Shown here piece after piece: positions 42,546 to 50,617 of a stretch of DNA of 64,000 nt. The translations under genes were made by a program, and so were the position numbers. Under the pieces are notes generated by a model. That model was not told the DNA's origin and made no database searches. It saw only the letters and a list, made by a program, of their open reading frames with translations. How positions within the stretch are numbered: the first letter of the stretch is position 1; each line of letters opens with the position of its first letter. Where the stretch lies: assembly GCA_020633955.1 (NCBI GenBank), contig JACKCP010000010.1, positions 59,002-123,001 of the forward strand. The letters are read 5' to 3'. Source of the stretch: Desulfobacteraceae bacterium. GTDB lineage: Bacteria > Desulfobacterota > Desulfobacteria > Desulfobacterales > JACKCP01.

Positions 42546-44301
42546 TTTTTTAAGACTTACAGATGTTTCTCTCTCACTATGCATTAATCCTTACTCGGGA
42601 AAACCTTTTAAAACAGAGGATATATTGGGCGTTGTTTCATTTTTTGATGAGGCAGGTTTTGATTCACTGGAAATTGGCGGGCCGGAAACCTTTTATCCTG
42701 TTATTGAATATCTGGGTGAAAATCCCTTTGAACGAATTGAAAGAATAAATAAGCATATTAAAAAAACTCCCTCAATGATGAAAATTTCGGGAATTCATCT
42801 TACAGGAAAAACCAGATGCCCGGATTATATAATTGAAGAGTTCATAAAAAAATCCTGTGACAGTGGTATAGATATATTCAAGCTTTATGACCCTTTAAAT
42901 CTTTTTTCAAATATGGACTGTGCAATCAATCAGATTAAAAAATCAAGTGCTGAACTAAGGGGATGTCTTTTAATTCAGCATGAATTTCTGGAAAAGGATG
43001 TAAAGGAGTTTTTGGGTAAGGCACTGGATTTTCAAAAAAACGGTGCTTCAAGTCTTTTAATTGAAGATCCAGAAGGGTTTGTTCATCCTGACAGGGTTTT
43101 TGAAATTGTTAAAAGGGTTAAAAAAAAGGTTAAAATTCCTGTTCATTTTTCAGCAAAAAACAATGGAGGTACAGCTGCCATTTCCTGTCTCAATGCCTTT
43201 GAAGCAGGAGCCTCTTCGGTTGAAACATCACTTTCTTCTTTTTCGCTGCCAATGGATTATCCTTTCCCTGAGTTTTTTTTGTCATTATTGGAAAGAACAG
43301 GGAAAAAACCCCATGTAAAAACTGAAATTCTTATTGATATAAAAAGGACAATGGATAAATTTATCCATGAAAAACACAGATATTCAGGAGATTTACTGCC
43401 ATGTTTTTCTGATCCCGAGCTTAATTTTTATAAAATCACAAAGTCAGTGAAAAATAATCTGGAAAATGAATTAAAGGAACTTGGATTTGAAGATAAAAGA
43501 AAAGAGGCCTTAAGCTTGGTAAACTGCATAAAAAAAGATCTTGGTTCATTTCCTTTTGTTTTCCCTTTTGATTTAATGGCTGTGACCCAGGCAGTAAACA
43601 ATCTTGTTTTTGACAATGATCTTGAGTCATATAAAATTGTATCAGATCAGGTAAAGGCCCATTGCCTTGATTTAAACGGCAGGCTTTCAGAAACTGCTGT
43701 AAGAAATCTTCCAAAGCCCTTAAAAAAAATCCGCAGTATCAAAAAGTTCGACTGTATTTTTTCAGAAGAAAAGAAAATGCCTGGCAATGGAATAAACTTA
43801 AGCTCTCAAAAACTTGTTGAGTTTATTTTTCCAGATATTAAAAATAAAAAATTTGATCAGGATAAATATCCTGAAAAAACATCAAACTTAAAAAAATTCA
43901 ATGTGTTCATAAATAAAAATTTTTATGAAGTTGAAGTCGATATTGATGATGATTTATCAAATCCTCTTATCCAGAAAAAAGAAGCTGAAGTTTCAAAGAT
44001 ACAAACTGAATCATTTGATGAGACGGAAAAAGAAATAAAAAAAACAGAGCCTGAAAAAAACGATAAAACTCTTGAAAGTCAAGAACTTTACAATGTGCTG
44101 GCACCAATGCCTGGGACTGTATTCAGTCTTGTTAAGCATGAAAATGAAGATGTTAAACCCGGAGAAACTCTTATTGTAATGGAGGCAATGAAAATGGAAA
44201 ATCCCATTTTAAGTCAGAAAAATGGGGTTGTTAAAAAAATTTTTTTTAAAAAAGGGGATACAGTTTCAAAAAATGATCTGCTTATGACTATAGAATGTTG
44301 A
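42526..44301 (+). CDS. OadA-like protein: degenerate carboxyltransferase barrel plus biotinyl domain
   Basis: This 591-residue protein starts at a GTG (GGAG upstream). Residues ~8-300 follow the TIM-barrel carboxyltransferase of OadA and pyruvate carboxylase, and ~300-430 follow its helical tail. The last 80 residues are a biotinyl domain with LAPMPGTVFSLV and biotin-accepting K556 in VMEAMKMEN. The barrel has lost key residues. The RDxxQS motif after D13 is absent. E180 replaces the lysine that is carboxylated in active enzymes (IEDPEG for IKDMAG). S209 replaces the second metal-binding His (H207-F-S for H-x-H). It is thus likely a biotin carrier on a dead scaffold, with catalysis moved to the MmdA-type subunit. 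Last gene of the operon. Confidence 0.82.
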   Translation: MEFIKNNFLRLTDVSLSLCINPYSGKPFKTEDILGVVSFFDEAGFDSLEIGGPETFYPVIEYLGENPFERIERINKHIKKTPSMMKISGIHLTGKTRCPDYIIEEFIKKSCDSGIDIFKLYDPLNLFSNMDCAINQIKKSSAELRGCLLIQHEFLEKDVKEFLGKALDFQKNGASSLLIEDPEGFVHPDRVFEIVKRVKKKVKIPVHFSAKNNGGTAAISCLNAFEAGASSVETSLSSFSLPMDYPFPEFFLSLLERTGKKPHVKTEILIDIKRTMDKFIHEKHRYSGDLLPCFSDPELNFYKITKSVKNNLENELKELGFEDKRKEALSLVNCIKKDLGSFPFVFPFDLMAVTQAVNNLVFDNDLESYKIVSDQVKAHCLDLNGRLSETAVRNLPKPLKKIRSIKKFDCIFSEEKKMPGNGINLSSQKLVEFIFPDIKNKKFDQDKYPEKTSNLKKFNVFINKNFYEVEVDIDDDLSNPLIQKKEAEVSKIQTESFDETEKEIKKTEPEKNDKTLESQELYNVLAPMPGTVFSLVKHENEDVKPGETLIVMEAMKMENPILSQKNGVVKKIFFKKGDTVSKNDLLMTIEC

Positions 44302-44411
44302 AAAAATATTTAATAAATTAAGGTGTTTTTATTACTTGTTAACAGATTAACTTGTTGGTTTTGAACATATTGTCAATTATGGGCAGGTTTTTGGAGAATA
44401 GTTTTTTTATT

Positions 44412-44471
44412 TCCTGCCTTGGAGCATTAGCGAGAATGAGGCTTGGAAATCATGCAGCAGCTGTTCACTTA
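44412..44471 (+). repeat. Family C repeat (about 60 bp)
   Basis: It aligns with the reverse complement of 5261-5320; the shared cores are AGCGAGAATGAGG and ATGCAGCAGC. It lies in the 417-base gap between the decarboxylase operon and the macroglobulin gene, just before the terminator. The gap otherwise holds only a partial family A repeat. Confidence 0.6.
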
Positions 44472-44488
44472 ATTTGGAACGGCTGCAA

Positions 44489-44532
44489 AAATTAAAGGTC
44501 TAAAGTTTTAAATTTCAGACCTTTAATTTTTT
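44489..44532 (+). terminator. Rho-independent terminator of the synthase/decarboxylase operon
   Basis: AAATTAAAGGTCT and AGACCTTTAATTT form a perfect 13-bp stem around 15 bases, followed by TTTT. It lies 190 bases after the last operon gene. Confidence 0.8.
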
Positions 44533-44631
44533 ACAACATAACAAAATTCAGGCAGATTCTTTTTCTATTCTTCGCCTTGATAATTAAAAAGAAGTGGTTT
44601 AAATATTAAAAGTAAATGTTTGATGGATTAA

Positions 44632-44665
44632 CAAAAAAGTTTAGTTTTCGGCCATTCATTGCTTA
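44632..44665. repeat. Family A repeat, partial
   Basis: GTTTTCGGCCATTCATTGCTTA resembles the inner arm TTTTCGGCCAATCACTATTTA of the 40523 element. Only this half is present, about 55 bases before the macroglobulin start. Confidence 0.4.
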
Positions 44666-44718
44666 ATGCTTCTTTAAATTCCTTATATGAATACCCTTTA
44701 AAATCAAGGTGAATAATC

Positions 44719-47700
44719 ATGAAAAAAATATCTGGTTTAATTTTTGGTTTCATAGCCTGCATTATCGGGAAACCAGGATGGACACCTCCTCCCTGGTTTT
44801 ATTTTCTGAAAAATCTTAAAACCCAAAAGCCCGGCCTTTTCAAAACTGCTGTTTTTATTTTTTCCATGGCAATTGTTCTAAGTCTTGCCGGATGTGTTTA
44901 TTTTTCCAAGAAAAAAGCAGATTACCTTTCACCCCAGGTTGTTCCTCCTGACATAAATATGATTGAAAAGCCCGACAAAATCCAGATAGGATTTTTAAAG
45001 GAATCTGAATCAGATTACAGTTCTGTTGCTGACATAAATCTTTCAGGAAAAAAAATTGACTCAGGAATAAAAATAACTCCATCAATAAAAGGTTTTTTTG
45101 AATTTCAAGACGACAAACTTATTGTATTTAATCCAGAAGAAAACTGGAAGGCAGATACGCAATATCAAATAAGTTTTGATAAAAAGATTTTTTTAAAAAA
45201 TGTTTTGATAAAGGATTATTTCGTTAAATTTGAAACTCCGGATTTTAAAGGCAATGTATCCTCATCAAGATTTTATACAGATCCAAGAGATAAAAAAATT
45301 CACAAAGGTATTTTTGCAGTTTCATTTAATTATCCGGTATTTAAAGATTCTGATTTAAAGGGTAAAATTAAGCTTGAAATAAATAAAACTCCGGTAAATT
45401 ATGAACTTGAATTTGATGAAAAAGCAAAAACCCTTTTCATTCACTCAGAGCCCCTTGAAATCAGGGAACAGACCCAGTACCTTGAGCTTGTAATTGAAAA
45501 AGGAATAAGAACTTCCCATGGAGAAGCTGCAACCAGAGAAAGCCTTAAATCAAGAATAGCAGTTCCTTCAATGGAAAACTTTTTTAAAGTTGAAAATATA
45601 AACTCTCAGATTGTAAAAAATGAAGATAATGAACCTGTGCAGACAATTGTCCTGATGTTTACAGGTGAAGTTTTGCAAACAGAGCTTGAAGATAAAGTAC
45701 AGCTATGGCTTCTTCCCAAAAAAACAAACAATAAAAGATGGAACTCTCCGTCAGAAATATCGGATTCAGTTCTTGAAACAGCTCAAAAAGTAAATTTCAG
45801 TTTTGCTCCAAACGAAAGGGAGTCTTCCAGTTCATTTGGAATAAAGTTTGATCTGCCTGAAAACAGGGACATTTATCTTTCAATTGAAAAGGGTCTTAAA
45901 TCAGACTCAGGATATTATCTGGTAAACGGATTTAATGAGGTATTAAAAACTCCTTCATATCCAAAGGAACTTGAAATTATTGGTGAGGGCGGTGTTTTAT
46001 CCCTTAACGGAGACAAGACTGTTTCATTTAAAACAAGAGGACTAAAGGGACTTAAGGTTGAGGTCTCAAGACTTCTTGAAAATCAGGTTCAGCATCTTGT
46101 AACCCAGACAGGCGGAAATATTTCAAAGGTTAATTTTTTAAATTATTATTTTAATGAAGAAAATATTTCTGAAAAATTTGAAAAAATAATTCCCTTAAAT
46201 CCGACACATCCTAAATCTGCAACATATGCAAGTCTTAATCTGTCAGAATTTTTAAACCAGAACGGCAAAAAACCGGGATTTTTCTTTATTGAAGCCAAAA
46301 GCTATGATCCCTCCAGAAAAAGGTATGATTATTACAATATTAAAGACAGAAGATGCATTCTTTTAACAGATCTTCTTATCATGGTTAAAAAGAATTATGA
46401 TGATTCAAGGGATATTTTTGTTCACTCTCTTTCAAAGGAATCCCCGGTAGACGGAGCTCAAATTTCAGTTCTTGGAAAAAACGGGGTTTCAGTTCTTGAT
46501 TCTTATACAGATAAAGACGGCCATGTTATTATTAAATCTTTAAAGGATTTTAAAAATGAAAAATTTCCTGTTGCAATAACAGCAAAGTCTGGAAACGACA
46601 TCTCTTTCATTGACATTGATAATTATGAGAGAAGACTGAATCTTTCTTCCTTTGATACAGGAGGGGTAAGAAGCAGATATGCAAATCCTGGAAGAATCAA
46701 TGCCTATCTTTTTTCAGACAGGGGAATTTACAGGCCAGGAGAAGAATTTAATATTGGAACAATTGTAAGACACAAAGGCTTTGAAATACCTGAAGGAATT
46801 CCTGTTGAATACAGTATTTACGACCCAAGGGGAAATGAAAGACTTAAAAAAAGGACAAAGGTTTCAAGTTCAGGATTTTTTGATGTTTCATATAAAACAG
46901 AACTTTCAGACCCTACAGGAACATGGAATATAGATCTTTATCTTGTTTCAAAGAATGGTTACAGGCAGTCAAGCCTTGGTTCCGAAACAGTCAAGATAGA
47001 GACATTTGAACCGGACAGGCTTAAAATTTCTTCAAAACTTTCAAAGTCAGACAAAGGGTGGCTTGATCCAAAAGATTTAAAGGCTGAAGTAAGTCTTTCA
47101 AACCTTTTTGGAACACCAGCACAAAACAACAGAATAACAGCTGATTTAAAACTTGTTCCCTCTAATTTTTATTTTGAAAAATATAAGGATTTCTCATTTA
47201 CAGATCCTTTTTATTCAAAAGACAGGGTCTTGAAAACAATATCAAGAAGTCTTGGTTCAAAAAATACAGATGTTGAGGGAAAAGCGCTGTTTCATCTTGA
47301 TTTTGATTCCATTGAAAAGGGAACTTACAGGCTTTTATTTGATGTAAAAGGTTTTGAAAAAGGAGAGGCCAAAAGTGTAAGCGCATCAAACAGGGCTCTT
47401 GTCTGTCCCATGGATTATCTCATAGGGTACAAAACCTCTTCAAATCTTTCATACCTGAGAAAAGACTCTGAAAATAAAATAGATTTTATTGCAGTAAATA
47501 ATAATCTTGAAAAAATTTCCAAAGAAAATCTTCTTTTAAAATTTAAAAAAATAAATAAAGTTTCAGCTCTTGTTCAAAAGCCTGATAAAACATACGAATA
47601 TAAGATTGTTAATAAAGAGGAAACAGTAAGTGAAGAAGAGTTTTCTGTTTTGGAAACAGGCTCAAGTCTTAGTCTTTTTACTCAGGAAGGCGGAGATTAT

Positions 47701-50370
47701 GTTTATGAAGTTTTTGAAAATGAAAAACTTTTATCAAGAATTGAATATTTTGTAGCAGGTGCTTCAAACGAATCGGGAAGAATTGAAAAAAATGCTGAAA
47801 TGGAAGTCAGGCTTTCTAAAAATGACTTTAAGCCTGGTGAGCTTATTGAAGCAGAAATAACAACTCCTTATAAGGGGTTTGGACTTATAACCATAGAGTC
47901 GGACATGGTATATGCTTACAAATGGTTTAAGGCCGAGAGTTCGAAGACAACAGAAACAATAAGGCTTCCGTTAAATCTTGAGGGAAATGCCTATTTTTCA
48001 GTTTCAATGGCAAGGGCTTTTGATGATCCTTCAATTTTTGAATCCCCTGTAACATATTTTGTAAAGTCTTTTTCAATAGACAGGTCAAAAAGGGTTTTAG
48101 AGCCAAAGATTGAAGTTATGGAAAAAGTAAAGCCAGGCGATGAAATTGAAATTTTTTATTCAACAGAAAAAAAGGCAAAAACAGCTCTTTTTGCAGCAGA
48201 TGAAGGAATTTTACAGGCAGGTGATTATAATTACCCAAATCCTTTAAACCATTTCCTGAAAAAAAGAGCCCTTGAGGTTGAAACTTCACAGATTGCAGAC
48301 CTTGTTATTCCGGAATTTCACATAATCAAAAAAAGACTTGGAATAGGCGGAGGACAAAGGTTTGCGGAATCTGCAAAGCTTCTTGCAGCAAATTTAAATC
48401 CCTTTACAAGAACAATAAACGAGCCTGCTGTAAAATGGTTTGGGATTTTAGACTCTGATAAAGAGAAAAAATCTGTAAAATGGAAGGTTCCTGACACTTT
48501 TAACGGAACTGTTAAAATAATGGCTGTAAGTGCAGATAATTCTTCTATGGGTTTTTCAAAGGAATCTGTTCTTGTAAGGGCTCCATTTGTTATTTCTCCA
48601 ACTGTACCACTTGCTGTTACTTTTAATGACAGTTTCAGGGTTACTTTAAATGTTTCAAACCTTGTTGAAAACTCAGGAAAAAATTATCCGGTTACCGTTA
48701 AAATTGAAGCTGATGAAAAACTCAATGTTATTGGAGAAAAATCAAAAACAGTAAATATTGATGAAAACAGTGAAAAAACAGTTGAATTCACTGTTCAGGC
48801 AAAAAACAAGCCTGGAAATGCAGATTTGAAATTTTATGCAGTATCTGGAAATATCAGCTCAAAAACTTCATCATCTTTAAGTATAAGGCCTTTTGTTCCA
48901 TATAAATCAACAATGATTTCAGGTTTTTCAGGTTCAGGAAATGAAAATATCAAACTTAAGAGAAGTCTTTTAAATGAGTTTTCAGATCAGAAAATTCTTG
49001 TTTCAAGATCTCCCCTGATTTTTGTAAAAGGTCTTTATACCTGGCTCGACAAGTTTCCCCATGAATGTACAGAACAGCTTGTGAGCAAGGCTTTTCCTGC
49101 ATTGATTTTTTCAAAGGCAGGACTTGATATAAAAGCGGCTGATAATGTTTCAGATGCAGTTAAGGCTTTAAGGCAGAGACAGACATCAGACGGGGGCTTT
49201 TCTTTATGGCCGGGAGGCGGAGTTCATGATTTTGCATCTGTTTATTCAATTCATTTTCTTATTGAAGCAAAAGAAGGCGGGTTTGATATTCCTGAAACAA
49301 TTCTTCAAAGAAGCATATCCTGGCTTGAAGACAAGGCATCTTCAGTTTCGGATGAAATTTTTGACAAACGTATTAAAAGCTACAGTGTCTATCTTTTGAC
49401 AAGACTTGGAAAAAGAACGGCAAATCATCTTCAGGATATGGAAGATAATTATGATAAAGATAAAATTAAAAACGATATTGTTTCTGTTTTTGCGGCAGCG
49501 TCATACAAGCTTTTAAGAAGCGATTATCAGGCTGACAGAAAAATTGAAAATTTTGATCCTGAAAAATATGAAGATCAGGATGATTACTGGTTTAATTCAA
49601 ATAATGTTTATCCTTTGTATATTTATATTCTTGGAAAACATTTTCCATCTCATTTTGAAAAAGCATTTAAATCAGGTCTGAATAAGCTTTTAGAGCCTTT
49701 GTACAGAGGTGATTTCAATACAACTTCGTCGGCTCTTACAATTCTTGCTCTTTCATTTAATCTCGATCAAAATGATATTGAAAACAAAATTGAAATTGAA
49801 TTTACAGATTCAGACAATATCAAAAAAATTCAGACTCCTGAGCCATCTAAAATTATGGAGCTTGAATTTTCAAACAAAATAAAGTCAATTAAGGTTAATT
49901 CAGAGACTTCTTTTTACTATCTTGTGTCCCAGAGCGGTTATGATGATGTTGAGGACGTTGAGCCTTTGAGCAGTAAAATTGAGGTTTTGAGGCAGTATCT
50001 TGACTCTGATGGGAATAATCTTGAAAATCCAAAAAGAGGTACAGATTATGAAGCCGTGATAAAAGTACGCTCCCTTACAGGAAAAACAGAACAAAATATT
50101 GCTTTGACAGATCTTTTCCCCGGAGGTTTTTATCCTGATCTTGAAAGTGTGAGAAAAAATTCAGGGTATAAAAAGGCTGAATATATCGATGTAAGAGAAG
50201 ACAGGGCAGTTTTTTATCTTGATGCATCACCTGAAATTAAAACCTTTAAATACAAGGTAAGAGCTGGTTTTGAAGGGGATTTCACAATTCCTTCAATTCA
50301 GGCGGAGTCTTTGTATGATACAAATCTTAATGCTGTAACAAAACAGGGTAAAATTTCTGTGAATCCCTAA
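44719..50370 (+). CDS. Bacterial alpha-2-macroglobulin (lipoprotein, YfhM-like)
   Basis: This 1,883-residue protein has a long N-terminal region ending in a lipobox LAGC (C59). It is followed by an extended string of macroglobulin beta domains, a bait-like central region (FDTGGVRSRYANPGRINAYL and DRGIYRPGEEFNIGT are family hallmarks), and a thioester motif C-T-E-Q at 1450-1453 in KFPHECTEQLVS. The complement-like helical domain that follows contains RQRQTSDGGFSLWPGG. It traps proteases in the periplasm through the reactive thioester. The partner gene for PBP1C follows, as in Escherichia coli (yfhM-pbpC), implying a repair role when the cell wall is breached. The N-terminal region before the lipobox is longer than usual. 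Confidence 0.95.
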   Translation: MKKISGLIFGFIACIIGKPGWTPPPWFYFLKNLKTQKPGLFKTAVFIFSMAIVLSLAGCVYFSKKKADYLSPQVVPPDINMIEKPDKIQIGFLKESESDYSSVADINLSGKKIDSGIKITPSIKGFFEFQDDKLIVFNPEENWKADTQYQISFDKKIFLKNVLIKDYFVKFETPDFKGNVSSSRFYTDPRDKKIHKGIFAVSFNYPVFKDSDLKGKIKLEINKTPVNYELEFDEKAKTLFIHSEPLEIREQTQYLELVIEKGIRTSHGEAATRESLKSRIAVPSMENFFKVENINSQIVKNEDNEPVQTIVLMFTGEVLQTELEDKVQLWLLPKKTNNKRWNSPSEISDSVLETAQKVNFSFAPNERESSSSFGIKFDLPENRDIYLSIEKGLKSDSGYYLVNGFNEVLKTPSYPKELEIIGEGGVLSLNGDKTVSFKTRGLKGLKVEVSRLLENQVQHLVTQTGGNISKVNFLNYYFNEENISEKFEKIIPLNPTHPKSATYASLNLSEFLNQNGKKPGFFFIEAKSYDPSRKRYDYYNIKDRRCILLTDLLIMVKKNYDDSRDIFVHSLSKESPVDGAQISVLGKNGVSVLDSYTDKDGHVIIKSLKDFKNEKFPVAITAKSGNDISFIDIDNYERRLNLSSFDTGGVRSRYANPGRINAYLFSDRGIYRPGEEFNIGTIVRHKGFEIPEGIPVEYSIYDPRGNERLKKRTKVSSSGFFDVSYKTELSDPTGTWNIDLYLVSKNGYRQSSLGSETVKIETFEPDRLKISSKLSKSDKGWLDPKDLKAEVSLSNLFGTPAQNNRITADLKLVPSNFYFEKYKDFSFTDPFYSKDRVLKTISRSLGSKNTDVEGKALFHLDFDSIEKGTYRLLFDVKGFEKGEAKSVSASNRALVCPMDYLIGYKTSSNLSYLRKDSENKIDFIAVNNNLEKISKENLLLKFKKINKVSALVQKPDKTYEYKIVNKEETVSEEEFSVLETGSSLSLFTQEGGDYVYEVFENEKLLSRIEYFVAGASNESGRIEKNAEMEVRLSKNDFKPGELIEAEITTPYKGFGLITIESDMVYAYKWFKAESSKTTETIRLPLNLEGNAYFSVSMARAFDDPSIFESPVTYFVKSFSIDRSKRVLEPKIEVMEKVKPGDEIEIFYSTEKKAKTALFAADEGILQAGDYNYPNPLNHFLKKRALEVETSQIADLVIPEFHIIKKRLGIGGGQRFAESAKLLAANLNPFTRTINEPAVKWFGILDSDKEKKSVKWKVPDTFNGTVKIMAVSADNSSMGFSKESVLVRAPFVISPTVPLAVTFNDSFRVTLNVSNLVENSGKNYPVTVKIEADEKLNVIGEKSKTVNIDENSEKTVEFTVQAKNKPGNADLKFYAVSGNISSKTSSSLSIRPFVPYKSTMISGFSGSGNENIKLKRSLLNEFSDQKILVSRSPLIFVKGLYTWLDKFPHECTEQLVSKAFPALIFSKAGLDIKAADNVSDAVKALRQRQTSDGGFSLWPGGGVHDFASVYSIHFLIEAKEGGFDIPETILQRSISWLEDKASSVSDEIFDKRIKSYSVYLLTRLGKRTANHLQDMEDNYDKDKIKNDIVSVFAAASYKLLRSDYQADRKIENFDPEKYEDQDDYWFNSNNVYPLYIYILGKHFPSHFEKAFKSGLNKLLEPLYRGDFNTTSSALTILALSFNLDQNDIENKIEIEFTDSDNIKKIQTPEPSKIMELEFSNKIKSIKVNSETSFYYLVSQSGYDDVEDVEPLSSKIEVLRQYLDSDGNNLENPKRGTDYEAVIKVRSLTGKTEQNIALTDLFPGGFYPDLESVRKNSGYKKAEYIDVREDRAVFYLDASPEIKTFKYKVRAGFEGDFTIPSIQAESLYDTNLNAVTKQGKISVNP

Positions 50371-50379
50371 ATTTATTTA

Positions 50380-50607
50380 AACCTGAGTTGAGCGATTTTC
50401 AAGTTTGCCGCATATACAAGGCAAATTGTATCAGGCTATACTTATGCTATGCGTGATACAATTTAACGCAGTAGATGTGGCAAAATTGGAAAGCCTGCAG
50501 GGTTTCATATTTTTAAATTTAACAGGCTTAAATCATTAAAAATTTAATAATTTGAAAATATTAAACGCTCAACTTAGGTTAAAAATATGAAACGCTCAGC
50601 TTAGGTT
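50380..50607. mobile_element. Family B element, complete (MITE-like)
   Basis: The left end AACCTGAGTTGAGCG (50380-50394) is the reverse complement, with one mismatch, of CGCTCAACTTAGGTT at 50566-50580. The right end is present twice: AAACGCTCAACTTAGGTT at 50563-50580 and AAACGCTCAGCTTAGGTT at 50590-50607. Inside, arms of about 40 bases around 50400 and 50470 form an imperfect hairpin sharing AATTGTATCA. It is non-coding. It fills the gap between the macroglobulin and pbpC genes, so it must be transcribed if they form an operon. Confidence 0.75.
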
Positions 50608-50617
50608 CAGGTTTATT

